From Limosilactobacillus viscerum (GTDB lineage Bacteria; Bacillota; Bacilli; Lactobacillales; Lactobacillaceae), in assembly GCF_947387525.1 (NCBI RefSeq), contig NZ_CANDNW010000017.1, forward strand, positions 1-36,970: a stretch of DNA of 36,970 nucleotides, read 5' to 3'. Of the stretch, positions 1 through 7,591 are shown piece after piece. Each line of letters begins with the position of its first letter. Position 1 is the first letter of the stretch. Position numbers and translations under genes: made by a program. The notes below the pieces were generated by a model. The model had not been told where the DNA came from and did no database searches. It was given only the letters and a program-made list of their open reading frames with translations.

Positions 1-123
1 ACCAGCACCGGTCCCGTTCCGTAATTCATCATCAGCAGCCTTAACCATGGCTTGCATTTCGCCTAATTCGTTGTCATGAACAAATTGCTTTAATCCTTGA
101 GTATCAAATGAAAGATGTGCCAT
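1..123 (-). CDS. pgi: Glucose-6-phosphate isomerase, N-terminal part only
   Basis: The first 41 codons of a minus-strand gene that runs off the left edge. The protein begins [20 protein letters not shown] and continues to a GTGAG stretch, which matches the N-terminus of lactobacillar glucose-6-phosphate isomerase, the cytoplasmic enzyme that interconverts glucose 6-phosphate and fructose 6-phosphate. The catalytic part is outside the window. The ATG lies at 121-123 with an AGAGAG purine stretch upstream. The promoter is clear: -35 TTGACA (218-223) and -10 TAACAT (195-200) with a 17 bp spacer. A cre-like sequence (196-209) sits between and over these boxes, so CcpA control is plausible. The gene is divergent from the SemiSWEET gene and shares a palindrome with it. 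Confidence 0.85.
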   Translation of the reverse strand, partial: MAHLSFDTQGLKQFVHDNELGEMQAMVKAADDELRNGTGAG

Positions 124-194
124 AATACGCTCTCTTCTTTCCGTTTAGTTAAAAAATCTAATTCCAGAATTGAATACTTTTGTTAACGGTTTCT

Positions 195-256
195 ATGTTA
201 GCGCTTTCTATTTTCTATGTCAACCGGTTGACACAAACTTTTTTGTGGATTATGAT
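195..256. promoter_or_regulatory. Back-to-back divergent promoters built on a 16 bp palindrome (pgi / SemiSWEET)
   Basis: The perfect palindrome TGTCAACCGGTTGACA (218-233) contains TTGACA on both strands. Rightward: -35 at 228-233, 17 bp, -10 TATGAT at 251-256. Leftward: -35 at 218-223, 17 bp, -10 TAACAT at 195-200. A cre-like site, TGTTAGCGCTTTCT (196-209), has one mismatch to the CcpA consensus. The CCGG-centred dyad resembles LacI-family operators, but the regulator is not identifiable from the sequence. Confidence 0.8.
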
Positions 257-333
257 ATGTCAAAAGTGGTTAATTACGGTTAATTGCGGCTAAATTATTT
301 AGTAAATATTTTACTTTGAGAGGACTTTTTATT

Positions 334-621
334 ATGGATAATCAAAAACCGACCGCTAAGCAACGGGTTCGTAAATTTACTGGGAACTTTGCCACCATTG
401 CATGTTTGGTAATGTATTTCTCTTATATTGAACAAATCATTGCTAACTTTACGGGTCAACCAGTTTCACCGGTTCAGCCTTTCTTTGCGTCCATCAACGC
501 CCTACTATGGGTTATCTATGGTTGGGTAAAGCCAGACAAGAAGGATTGGCCAGTAATTATCGCTAACTTCCCTGGTATTATTTTTGGTTTAGTTACCGCA
601 ATTACTTCATTCGTTCACTAA
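334..621 (+). CDS. SemiSWEET-type small sugar transporter
   Basis: A 95-residue membrane protein with three hydrophobic segments (about residues 13-34, 43-61 and 67-92) and the Pro-containing PVSPVQPFF region typical of bacterial SemiSWEET (MtN3/saliva) proteins. These dimerise to make a sugar uniporter. An upstream in-frame TTG exists at 316, but the purine-rich TGAGAGGA (317-324) sits correctly for the ATG at 334, so that start is chosen. It has its own strong promoter (228-256), divergent from pgi, which suggests a role in sugar entry or exit coordinated with glycolysis. The substrate cannot be told from sequence. Confidence 0.85.
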   Translation: MDNQKPTAKQRVRKFTGNFATIACLVMYFSYIEQIIANFTGQPVSPVQPFFASINALLWVIYGWVKPDKKDWPVIIANFPGIIFGLVTAITSFVH

Positions 622-625
622 TTGA

Positions 626-670
626 TAAGAAAAGGGACGTGAGCTCACAGCGCTCACGTCCCTTTTCTTA
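626..670. terminator. Bidirectional intrinsic terminator between convergent genes
   Basis: Perfect 19 bp stem (626-644 with 652-670) and a 7-base loop, flanked by A-rich and T-rich arms so that it works on both strands. The stop codon of the macrodomain gene lies inside the right arm. Confidence 0.9.
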
Positions 671-1171
671 TCTAATCGCATTCCGGTAGGCCTTAGCAGT
701 AACCGGGTCAAAGCAAACCATTGTCACTTCTTCAACATGACTAGCAGTTTGGAGAAATTCGTTAATGGTCCTCACTGCAATTTCCGCTGCCCGGTCAAGC
801 GGGAATGAATAAACCCCGGTGCTAATTGATGGAAATGCTACCGTCCGGCATCCATTTGCTTCCGCTAGTTTCAAACTATTACGGTAAGAATTAGCCAGCA
901 GTTGGTCTTCACCATGATTACCGCCATGCCAAACGGGACCCGGAGTGTGGATAATATACCTTGCTGGTAAGTTGAATCCACTTGTTATCCGGGCCTCGCC
1001 GGTTGGACAGCCGCCAAATTTCTCGCAGGCAGCATACAGTGCTGGGCCAGCTGCACGGTGAATGGCACCATCAACGCCACCACCGCCCATTAACGTTGTA
1101 TTGGCGGCATTAACAATTGCATCCACTTGAACCTTAGTGATGTCACCTTCAATTACTTTGACTGAATTCAT
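668..1171 (-). CDS. Macrodomain protein, O-acetyl-ADP-ribose deacetylase type
   Basis: A 167-residue single macrodomain protein of the YmdB-like class, which binds ADP-ribose and hydrolyses O-acetyl-ADP-ribose or ADP-ribosyl groups. Visible signatures are GDIT (9-12), NAAN (21-24), GGGGVDGAIH (29-38; N24 and D34 match the catalytic Asn/Asp pair of the family) and the STGVYSFP phosphate-loop motif near residue 119. The ATG at 1169-1171 is chosen because GAAGGG is spaced correctly; an upstream ATG (1186) would have its ribosome binding site only one base away. It is transcribed alone, converging on the SemiSWEET gene. Two direct repeats lie upstream. Physiological substrate unknown. Confidence 0.88.
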   Translation of the reverse strand: MNSVKVIEGDITKVQVDAIVNAANTTLMGGGGVDGAIHRAAGPALYAACEKFGGCPTGEARITSGFNLPARYIIHTPGPVWHGGNHGEDQLLANSYRNSLKLAEANGCRTVAFPSISTGVYSFPLDRAAEIAVRTINEFLQTASHVEEVTMVCFDPVTAKAYRNAIR

Positions 1172-1209
1172 TATTGATCCCTTCATTCCTTAAATTGTGG
1201 GTATAACGT

Positions 1210-1251
1210 AATTACCCCGGTCAAATACTACTACAGCAAATTACCCGGTCA
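1210..1251. repeat. Two direct repeats (AATTACC(C)CGGTCA) upstream of macrodomain gene
   Basis: AATTACCCCGGTCA (1210-1223) and AATTACCCGGTCA (1239-1251) recur about 29 bp apart, close to three helical turns, in the promoter region of the macrodomain gene. This could be a pair of activator or repressor sites; no regulator is assigned. Confidence 0.4.
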
Positions 1252-1282
1252 CAATCCGAATGCAAAAGCGCCCCGCAATGTA

Positions 1283-1296
1283 ATTTCCCGGGAAAT
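1283..1296. repeat. CCCGGG-centred palindrome, copy 1
   Basis: ATTTCCCGGGAAAT, a perfect 14 bp palindrome in the intergenic stretch 3' of pepO. It belongs to the four-copy family described at 7191, 19500 and 21907. Confidence 0.75.
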
Positions 1297-1345
1297 AATT
1301 CTACCTATGCACCTCCCAAAGATTCTGCACCATCAGCATTAACCG

Positions 1346-1396
1346 GTAAAGGAGACTTAAGGTCCGACAAAGAGCCGCACTTTAAGTCTCCTTTAC
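1346..1396 (-). terminator. Probable terminator hairpin after pepO
   Basis: 15 bp perfect stem (1346-1360 with 1382-1396) with a 21-base loop, directly 3' of the pepO stop. No clean T run follows on either strand, so it may be an RNA-stabilising hairpin rather than a classical terminator. Confidence 0.5.
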
Positions 1397-1407
1397 TAAT
1401 AAATTGA

Positions 1408-3312
1408 CTACCAGATGTTAACCCGATCTTCCGGTGCCTTATACATCTTGTCACCCGGCTGAATGTTAAAGGCGGTGTAGAAGTCTGCTTGGTTTTGTGC
1501 TTGGACGTTAGCCCGAAGCTTTTGTGGCGCATGGACATCAATGGAAAGGAGTAGTTGTTCATACTGCTTTGTTGCCTTCATCCGCCAAATCGTTGCCCAA
1601 TTAATAAAGAACTCTTCAGCACTAAAGTCATCTTCCATCTTTGCAGCTTCCAGTGCACAGGAAAGTCCACCACCATCAGCGATGTTTTCTGAAACCGTCA
1701 GCTTTCCGTTAACCTTTTGACCGGCAATTGGCAAGCCGTCAAACTCGTCAATCATCTTTTGGGCCAGCTTCTTAAAGTGCGCCGAATCTGCTGGCGTCCA
1801 CCAATTATTGAGGTTCCCGTATTCGTCAAATAAAGCACCATTATTGTCAAAGGCGTGTGAGATTTCGTGAGCAATTACCGCACCAATCCCACCATAGTTT
1901 TGGCTACTAGTTTGCTTCAATGAATAGAACGGTGCCTGTAAGATTGCGGCAGGAAAGACAATGATGTTCTTAAACGGGTGGTAGTAGGCATTAACCGTTG
2001 CGGCACTCATTTCCCACCGCATCCGGTCAACTGGCTTGTTCCACCGACCAAACATTTCCTGGTTGGCAATGACGCTAACCTGGTTGAGGTTGGTAATCAG
2101 TGATTCGTGCTCATCAATCTTAAATTTGTCATACAGGGCTGGAATCTTGTCTGGATATCCCACTTGGATTCCTAGCTTATCAAGCTTCAAGATAGCTTTA
2201 TCACGGGTTGCCTTGCTTAGCCACGTGTTATTGGCGAGCCGTCCCTTATAAACCTTAATCATCTGCTCAACCATGTGGTGAACGTCAGCCTTTGCCTGTG
2301 GTCCAAAGTACTTTTTACCATAGTAGTCACCAGCTACCTGGCTGAAAACGTCCCGCGCAAGGTAGTAAGCGAACTTCTCCTGGCTCACTGGCTTCTTGCT
2401 ACCAGAAAGGGCCCGGCTGTAACGACCGTTAATTTCCCGCATTTCATCATCAAGGTAGCTAGCGTTATCCCGCACGACATTGACTAGTGCCCAGCTCTTA
2501 AAGAGGTCAAAGTGGTCTGTCAAAATATCATTTAATGCCTTGAAATAGGCTGGCTCCATCACAATTACCTTTTCAGGCGTTGCGCCAACCAACTGCTTGA
2601 TCGTCGTTGCCAAATCAAGTTGGTTAGTTGATGATGCTAATTCATCTACCGTCTGTGGGTTATACATTTTGCTATAATCAGCTGCTTCTTCGGCACTCTT
2701 AACGTTCGGTGCTAACAATGCATCAAAGGCCTTGGCATTTTCAATCTGCTGGTCGGCAGTCTCATCTTCATAGCCAATCTTAATCAACAATTCCTTGACC
2801 ATCCCCGACCACAGTTGCAGTAACTGATCATGCTGTTCCTTCTTTGCATCATCATAGTAACTCTTATCAGGAAGGATCAGTGATGGGGCTCCGGCAAATA
2901 GTGCGTACACCGTGGCATTCTTCATATCGGCATCGATATCAAATGCCACCGGTGATGGCAAGCCCGCCATAATCCAGTCGTTCCACTGTGATTGGTAATC
3001 AGCAAAGCTGTTCAATCCTTCAACACGAGCAAGCAAGTCCTTAAGCGGCTGAGCTCCTTCCTTCTTCCGCCGGTCAAAGTCTCTCGCTAAGCGGTAAAGT
3101 TTAATCATTTCGTTGAAGCGGGAATCATCAGACTTTTCCTGGCCATCCGCAAAGGCAGCAAAATCAGCCATCATTTGTTTATCAATATCATCAACCAGGT
3201 CATTAAAGCCACCCGTTGCTGGCTTATCATCAGGGATCTTTGCGTCCTTGATCCAGTCACCATTGACGGCTTCGTATAAGTCATCCTTAATTAATTCCTT
3301 ATTAATTGCCAC
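1408..3312 (-). CDS. pepO: M13-family zinc endopeptidase PepO
   Basis: A 634-residue neprilysin-like neutral endopeptidase, the usual length for the cytoplasmic PepO of lactic acid bacteria, which cleaves oligopeptides inside the cell as part of the proteolytic system. The zinc site is visible: HEISH at 482-486 (two His ligands and the catalytic Glu483) and ENIAD at 542-546 (Glu542 third ligand, Asp546). The NAYYHPFKN substrate-binding motif precedes it, and the C-terminus ends RVNIW as expected for the family. No signal peptide or membrane segment is seen. Translation starts at a GTG (3310-3312) with an excellent AAGGAGGA eight bases upstream. Promoter: -10 TATAAT at 3347-3352, weak -35 TTGGGG at 3370-3375. 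Single-gene unit. Confidence 0.93.
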   Translation of the reverse strand: MAINKELIKDDLYEAVNGDWIKDAKIPDDKPATGGFNDLVDDIDKQMMADFAAFADGQEKSDDSRFNEMIKLYRLARDFDRRKKEGAQPLKDLLARVEGLNSFADYQSQWNDWIMAGLPSPVAFDIDADMKNATVYALFAGAPSLILPDKSYYDDAKKEQHDQLLQLWSGMVKELLIKIGYEDETADQQIENAKAFDALLAPNVKSAEEAADYSKMYNPQTVDELASSTNQLDLATTIKQLVGATPEKVIVMEPAYFKALNDILTDHFDLFKSWALVNVVRDNASYLDDEMREINGRYSRALSGSKKPVSQEKFAYYLARDVFSQVAGDYYGKKYFGPQAKADVHHMVEQMIKVYKGRLANNTWLSKATRDKAILKLDKLGIQVGYPDKIPALYDKFKIDEHESLITNLNQVSVIANQEMFGRWNKPVDRMRWEMSAATVNAYYHPFKNIIVFPAAILQAPFYSLKQTSSQNYGGIGAVIAHEISHAFDNNGALFDEYGNLNNWWTPADSAHFKKLAQKMIDEFDGLPIAGQKVNGKLTVSENIADGGGLSCALEAAKMEDDFSAEEFFINWATIWRMKATKQYEQLLLSIDVHAPQKLRANVQAQNQADFYTAFNIQPGDKMYKAPEDRVNIW

Positions 3313-3346
3313 GTTGTCTTCCTCCTTAAAAGGGATTTACAGTTTT

Positions 3347-3375
3347 AATTATACTATTTTTAATCCGGTCCCCAA
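3347..3375 (-). promoter_or_regulatory. pepO promoter
   Basis: On the minus strand TATAAT (3347-3352) is preceded by 16 bp and TTGGGG (3370-3375). The -10 is perfect, the -35 poor. It lies immediately after the 3' end of the small unknown gene, so pepO is probably transcribed separately from the upstream operon. Confidence 0.55.
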
Positions 3376-3385
3376 GCATTAAGGT

Positions 3386-3682
3386 TCAGTCTTGAAAAGG
3401 TCTTAATAATGCTTGCCGGCTACCGGCTGAAAACCACTGTGGGTGACGGGCCAAAAGTTGGCTTACCGCTTGGTAGTCAGCCAGATTAACTTTGCCGTTA
3501 ACCAGTCCTGCGTTTTGTAACTGGCGAGCAATCCCAACATCCCCCGCTTCAAAGACATTCCGGTAAATCGGCTGGTCATCTGGGTCCCAGTTTTCGTTTA
3601 AGAGTCCGATCGCCCGCACATAATTTTGGTCATGGGTTAATACAGACTTCATGACCATTGGTTTCAAAAGTTGTTCAACCAT
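3386..3682 (-). CDS. Unknown small protein, last gene of the MoxR-VWA operon
   Basis: 98 residues, soluble, no signal peptide or membrane segment, no family recognised. The sequence is mostly helix-like with a DPDDQPIYRNVFEAGD acidic patch. The start ATG overlaps the end of the VWA-like gene by 8 bases (ATGGTTGA) and has AAAGGAG upstream inside that gene, so the two are translationally coupled. Position and coupling suggest it works with the MoxR-type ATPase and VWA-like protein, for example as an adaptor or substrate; that is inference only. Confidence 0.75.
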   Translation of the reverse strand: MVEQLLKPMVMKSVLTHDQNYVRAIGLLNENWDPDDQPIYRNVFEAGDVGIARQLQNAGLVNGKVNLADYQAVSQLLARHPQWFSAGSRQALLRPFQD

Positions 3683-4979
3683 TATCTGACTTCTCCTTTA
3701 GTTCAAAAACATGGCTCGCCCTAGCCGACACTGATAGTTGTCCACGCTCTGTGGTTAATAGCCAGTAAACATTTTGGTAATGATGGTCACGAAGCGTGGC
3801 CTCACCCCAGCCATCTGTAATAATTACGACTACCGCACGTTTTGAAATTCGCTGATGGCGTAAAAAGTCAAAAATACTTTGAAAACTGGTCCCACCGCCA
3901 CCGTGCCGTTCTCGTTTCACCTTCACCCCTGGTCGCAGCTTTTGACCAGGGAAATTGACGTGGGCATCAAAAGTATAGACCGTTGCACTAAGGTGAAATT
4001 GTTTTACCATTCCGTTAATTGCATCTAGCGCCCACGCCAGTTCCTTATCAGGTACCGATCCTGAATTGTCCACGAAAATTTGCAAATCTGGTACCAGGTG
4101 ACTTACCTGTCCCGGCAGGTCCATTCGTAATGGCTGACGGCGATTAAACCGGGCACGTGATTCTTGTTTACCATTGACGACACTACCGAGTTGCCGGCGA
4201 AGGACTATTTGCCATAGTGGAGTCGACGCCTTCGTCGGATGCATATTTAACTGCTGCCGTATTTCACCGGGCAGGAGTCCGCGGTCCCGTTGCGGTGTTT
4301 GCGACCACGCTTTTTGCAATAGCTGCCGAATCTTACCGATCCTTACCTGCTGGTTCACTGCCACTGAATTTCCATGATGGTACCAGCCATCGTGTGTGTC
4401 TGCAGTCAGGGTGTTTTTACCGGGCGCCGCTTTCTTTCCTTTACGGTCACCGTTTAATTTAATTCCAGCACGGTGAAGGCGGTCCTGTTCTTCTGGTGAT
4501 AGTCCTTCTAATACTGCAAGGTAGTCCTGGGAATCCTGCTTTTCCGGCAATCGTTGGTGTAATAGTCTTTCTAACTGCCCTAGCGTTACCGTCCCTGCCG
4601 GTGCTGCTGGCAAATACTGGTTAACTGCCACGTCAGTCGCCAACTGAACAAGTCCCTGGTGGGGATAGGCAGCATAACGAAGGGGGTGTCGCCAAAACAC
4701 ATGTAACGCCTCGTGCTCTAACAGGATTTGTGCATCATCTGTTCGTAATTTTGCTAGTTCCCGGGGATTAATTTTCAGTACCAGCTGGTTACCCTGCCAG
4801 GCAAGGCCCGTGGCACCGCTGGCTACAGAATCATACACTCGTGGCAACTGCAGCAATACCTCGCCAAGTAAACGGTGATGGTGAAGGATTGTAGTAACAA
4901 GGCTCGTTACTAACTGGTCACCATTCTCGCCAGCTGGTGGTTTCTGCTGATGGTGAAATATTTTTTGCCACCACGCCAT
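3675..4979 (-). CDS. DUF2201-type protein: metallopeptidase-like N-domain plus VWA-like domain
   Basis: 434 residues with two recognisable parts. The N-terminal half looks like the putative metallopeptidase domain found with DUF2201, with HEALH at residues 89-93 in a LLEHEALHVFWRHPLRY context. The C-terminal half is a VWA-like domain with a metal-ion-dependent adhesion site: DNSGS at 304-308, Thr364 in GGGTS and Asp389 in ITDGWG. A charged linker (about 160-250) joins them. No signal peptide. Its ATG shares one base with the stop of the MoxR gene (TAATG), so translation is coupled. MoxR ATPases usually act with VWA partners as chaperones that insert cofactors or remodel complexes; the target here is unknown. 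Confidence 0.85.
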   Translation of the reverse strand: MAWWQKIFHHQQKPPAGENGDQLVTSLVTTILHHHRLLGEVLLQLPRVYDSVASGATGLAWQGNQLVLKINPRELAKLRTDDAQILLEHEALHVFWRHPLRYAAYPHQGLVQLATDVAVNQYLPAAPAGTVTLGQLERLLHQRLPEKQDSQDYLAVLEGLSPEEQDRLHRAGIKLNGDRKGKKAAPGKNTLTADTHDGWYHHGNSVAVNQQVRIGKIRQLLQKAWSQTPQRDRGLLPGEIRQQLNMHPTKASTPLWQIVLRRQLGSVVNGKQESRARFNRRQPLRMDLPGQVSHLVPDLQIFVDNSGSVPDKELAWALDAINGMVKQFHLSATVYTFDAHVNFPGQKLRPGVKVKRERHGGGGTSFQSIFDFLRHQRISKRAVVVIITDGWGEATLRDHHYQNVYWLLTTERGQLSVSARASHVFELKEKSDNG

Positions 4980-6136
4980 TACTTGTTATCTCCCCGACTG
5001 GCAACTACGGCAAGGTATCGATAAAGGCTTGCAACTACACCGTCTGGCTCCTTACTTGCCTGGTCATACATTGCTGCTATTATCTGGTCACCATTCTCAC
5101 CAATTGAATGGGCAATGGCAACCTGACCATCAGGACTGACTGCTTTTAATAATTTTTCAAACTTTCCGGCCTCTTCAGTTGCCAAAGAAGGTGCAGCACT
5201 GCTTACCCATTCACGCAACAGGTCAATTTTAGTTGCTTCATCAGCTTCCCCGAATGTTTTCTCATTACCTTCAGACGAGCGGAGAGCCGACAACGTTAAT
5301 TCACTTTCCTGTGCCATCACGAATTCCGCAAAAGAAGTCCCCACTTCAGCACCAAGGTCACCACTAAAAAGATCCGTTGCTAACGCCCGTTGAGTCTCAG
5401 CTGGTAATTTTTGAAGTTGGTCCAGGTTACTTGACACCCGCTCCCAGGCCCGGGGTGTTGGTGCGAGATCAACGTTATCTGGACTAACTACCGCGAGACG
5501 GTCAGGGTGGTGGGTCAAGTAGCTAATTACCAGCCGGTTAATTTGTGGTTGCCGCGTCTGGGCCCACTTTAACCATTCAGCAGTCGATGTTGCCATCACC
5601 AGGCGAACGGTCCGGTCTTTGATTGCAGCGTCACCAACTGCAACATCGTACTCACGATCTTCGAAGCCCTGCATCGTACTATCCGGATTTTCTGCAATTA
5701 TAATTTGTACCTGTGCTGGCAAACGTAGACCGTTAATTTGCCGCTGGAGTACCAGGTTCATTAGCTCGCTTTGGACTGACTGGGTACCGCGGTTAAATTC
5801 ATCGAGAAACCAGATGATTGATTGGTCAGGATGTGCTTCCGCGTGCTTAATGATTTGAACTAATGTTTCCGAATACCCAAACTGGACGTTAGCCAGCCGA
5901 CCATATTGCTTTGTCTCAACAAAGGAGTCACTGGTTAGTGGTGGGACTGGGATTGCCAGGTCACCTTTTTCACTTAAACTAACGACGGTAGTATAAAGCG
6001 CCGCCCCCTCATTACGGGCAACCTCTTTAACCAGGGCTGACTTTCCAATTCCTGCGTCACCAACGATGTTTGGAACATTGCCAGCCCGCAGTACTAGTGG
6101 TACCGCCGTTAATAATTGTTGATACGTTAATGCCAT
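4979..6136 (-). CDS. MoxR-type AAA+ ATPase
   Basis: A 385-residue cytoplasmic AAA+ protein. Walker A GDAGIGKS (26-33), Walker B WFLDEFNRG (109-117, with D112 and E113), sensor-1 Asn150 in IIIAENP and arginines around 175-179 are in MoxR-like order. The C-terminal half (about 230-385) is helical and acidic. GGAGGG at 6142-6147 precedes the ATG, which follows directly on the mpg stop codon. Together with the next gene it forms a MoxR-VWA pair, expected to use ATP to remodel or activate a partner protein. The partner is not evident from the sequence. Confidence 0.88.
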   Translation of the reverse strand: MALTYQQLLTAVPLVLRAGNVPNIVGDAGIGKSALVKEVARNEGAALYTTVVSLSEKGDLAIPVPPLTSDSFVETKQYGRLANVQFGYSETLVQIIKHAEAHPDQSIIWFLDEFNRGTQSVQSELMNLVLQRQINGLRLPAQVQIIIAENPDSTMQGFEDREYDVAVGDAAIKDRTVRLVMATSTAEWLKWAQTRQPQINRLVISYLTHHPDRLAVVSPDNVDLAPTPRAWERVSSNLDQLQKLPAETQRALATDLFSGDLGAEVGTSFAEFVMAQESELTLSALRSSEGNEKTFGEADEATKIDLLREWVSSAAPSLATEEAGKFEKLLKAVSPDGQVAIAHSIGENGDQIIAAMYDQASKEPDGVVASLYRYLAVVASRGDNK

Positions 6137-6769
6137 CTAATCCCTCCAACCATAATTTTCTAGGTCCATCTCCCGTTTATGCATTCCAGATACAAATGGG
6201 TTGCCAGCAACATAAAAGCGCCGTGGCTTCTTGCCGTCCTTGCCAGCAAGGTTCACCCCTACCCGGGCAGACGTGATTATTTCCCGGGGAATTTTATACT
6301 GGTCGAGGTCAACTGTCAGCCGGTTTCCCTCCATTGGTTGCCCATCAAGTTCCCGTGAATGGATTCCTAGTGCCTGGACTAACTTAGCCGGGCCGTTTGC
6401 AACTGCATAACCGCTCATCCCCCGGTGGTGCTCCATTAGTTCTTTCCCGACTGCTGGTTCCATCCCCCGCAGCAGGATTCCCTGTGGCTCTTCTGCATTC
6501 TGAACAACAATGTCAAAGCAGTAGTGACCGCGGATTTGGTAAAGGTAAATATTTCCTGGCTGTCCGTATAGTGATTCGGAATAGTTCGTGCGCCGGCCAT
6601 TGAAAGCGTGGGAGGCTGAATCATTTTCACCAAGGTAGGCTTCACATTCAACGATGTAACCGGCTGTTACCCCATCCGGTCCTTGGTAGCGCACCATCTT
6701 GCCTAATAAGTCATGCGCAATCGCAATTGTGGGCCGACCGGTGAAAAATTGTTGATATTCCGACAGCAT
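6137..6769 (-). CDS. 3-methyladenine DNA glycosylase, AAG/Mpg family
   Basis: 210 residues, the normal length for bacterial Mpg-family glycosylases, which flip out and excise alkylated purines such as 3-methyladenine and hypoxanthine as the first step of base-excision repair. The catalytic motif VECEAYLG carries Glu43 (equivalent to human AAG Glu125) and Tyr45; the GRRTNYSESLYGQPGNIYLY segment and LLRGMEP (Arg101) are also in place. ATG with AGGAGG upstream. It is first in an operon with the MoxR ATPase: the stop codon touches the ATPase ATG. Divergent from the YeaO-like gene. Linking DNA repair with a MoxR-VWA pair is unusual. Confidence 0.92.
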   Translation of the reverse strand: MLSEYQQFFTGRPTIAIAHDLLGKMVRYQGPDGVTAGYIVECEAYLGENDSASHAFNGRRTNYSESLYGQPGNIYLYQIRGHYCFDIVVQNAEEPQGILLRGMEPAVGKELMEHHRGMSGYAVANGPAKLVQALGIHSRELDGQPMEGNRLTVDLDQYKIPREIITSARVGVNLAGKDGKKPRRFYVAGNPFVSGMHKREMDLENYGWRD

Positions 6770-6834
6770 AATTGAATTCCTCCTAAAATGAACTATTCTT
6801 AAGGTAACACTAAATGAAGGGTGGTAGAGCTGTA

Positions 6835-7191
6835 ATGCTTAAAACCGAACGAATTTATACTAAGCCAGCTGATATGGATGGTTTCCGGATCCTGGTTGAC
6901 CGTCTGTGGCCACGGGGAATATCAAAGGCCAATGCACATTTAGATTGCTGGTTAAAGGAGGTCGGCCCCAGTAACGACCTCCGCAAGTGGTTTGGCCATG
7001 ACCCAGCTAAGTACGAAGAATTTAAGGAGCGTTACCTAAAGGAATTAAAGGGAAATGTTGCTTACGAGATACTGAAAGAAATGGTTACCAGTAATGCTGA
7101 TAAGGATATTATCCTTCTTTACGGTGCAAAAGACGAGGAACATAACCAGGCAATCATCCTTAAAGAACTGCTCGAAATTGAATTAGGATAA
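6835..7191 (+). CDS. YeaO-like DUF488 family protein
   Basis: 118 residues matching the YeaO/DUF488 family: the core FRILVDRLWPRGISK, then WFGHDP and the C-terminal ILLYGAKDEEHNQA motif are conserved. Function in the family is not established. Two starts are possible: ATG 6814 (with AAGG nine bases upstream) and ATG 6835 (with AAGGGTGG upstream); 6835 fits the family N-terminus (MLKTERIY) better. Divergent from mpg with a short shared promoter region. A CCCGGG-centred palindrome follows the stop codon directly. Confidence 0.85.
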   Translation: MLKTERIYTKPADMDGFRILVDRLWPRGISKANAHLDCWLKEVGPSNDLRKWFGHDPAKYEEFKERYLKELKGNVAYEILKEMVTSNADKDIILLYGAKDEEHNQAIILKELLEIELG

Positions 7192-7208
7192 TATTCCCCG
7201 GGAAATAT
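7191..7208. repeat. CCCGGG-centred palindrome, copy 2 (one mismatch)
   Basis: ATATTCCCCGGGAAATAT; it differs by one base from the perfect 18-mer at 19500. It starts at the last base of the YeaO-like stop codon. Confidence 0.7.
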
Positions 7209-7212
7209 TTAA

Positions 7213-7259
7213 AAAATAAGAGGGACGTGATCAAGCTTCATCATGCCCCTCCTATTTAT
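7213..7259. terminator. Probable terminator between convergent genes
   Basis: Imperfect stem-loop: AAATA and GAGGG on the left with CCCTC and TATTT on the right, plus an inner CGTGAT/ATCATG stem. It sits in the 79-base gap between the converging YeaO-like gene and the unknown gene at 7271. Confidence 0.5.
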
Positions 7260-7270
7260 ATAAGAGAATA

Positions 7271-7588
7271 TTATTTAAGCTCGGCTAATCCTTGCTGGAG
7301 AACATCATCGTCCACCTTGGTAGTTAAAAACCGTTGCAATGGCGTTTCACTATGCCGGTCCTTAAAGGCCATCGGTTCAGCCGCCAAGATTACCACCGTC
7401 AAGTTATTTTCTGTTAACATTAACTGACCAGGGCCCTGGTATTTACCCTTAGTATGTTTGCCTGTCCGCCAGGTATGGAGCTTAGCATCCCCATTTTGGT
7501 CAACTTTCAGCTGGTATTTTCCATCGGCATCGGCTTCGACCGGGATCCCCGTAAACTTTTGTACCTCGTACTTTCCCTTTTTGCTCAT
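7271..7588 (-). CDS. Unknown 105-residue protein
   Basis: A soluble, beta-rich-looking protein (KYEVQKFTGIPVEADADGKY then KYQGPGQLMLTENNLTVVIL) with no motif I recognise. It starts three bases after the stop of the upstream gene (TAA AGA ATG), with AAGGTGG 11 bases before the ATG inside that gene, so the two form a two-gene operon. No signal peptide. Function unknown. Confidence 0.7.
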   Translation of the reverse strand: MSKKGKYEVQKFTGIPVEADADGKYQLKVDQNGDAKLHTWRTGKHTKGKYQGPGQLMLTENNLTVVILAAEPMAFKDRHSETPLQRFLTTKVDDDVLQQGLAELK

Positions 7589-7591
7589 TCT

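Noticed and set aside
1305-1562. 85-codon minus-strand frame
   Set aside because: Overlaps the 3' end of pepO in another frame and runs through its terminator hairpin; basic, unfamiliar product.
6277-6292. Fifth copy of the CCCGGG-centred palindrome within mpg
   Set aside because: TTATTTCCCGGGGAATTT breaks the dyad and lies in coding sequence, so it is probably chance.
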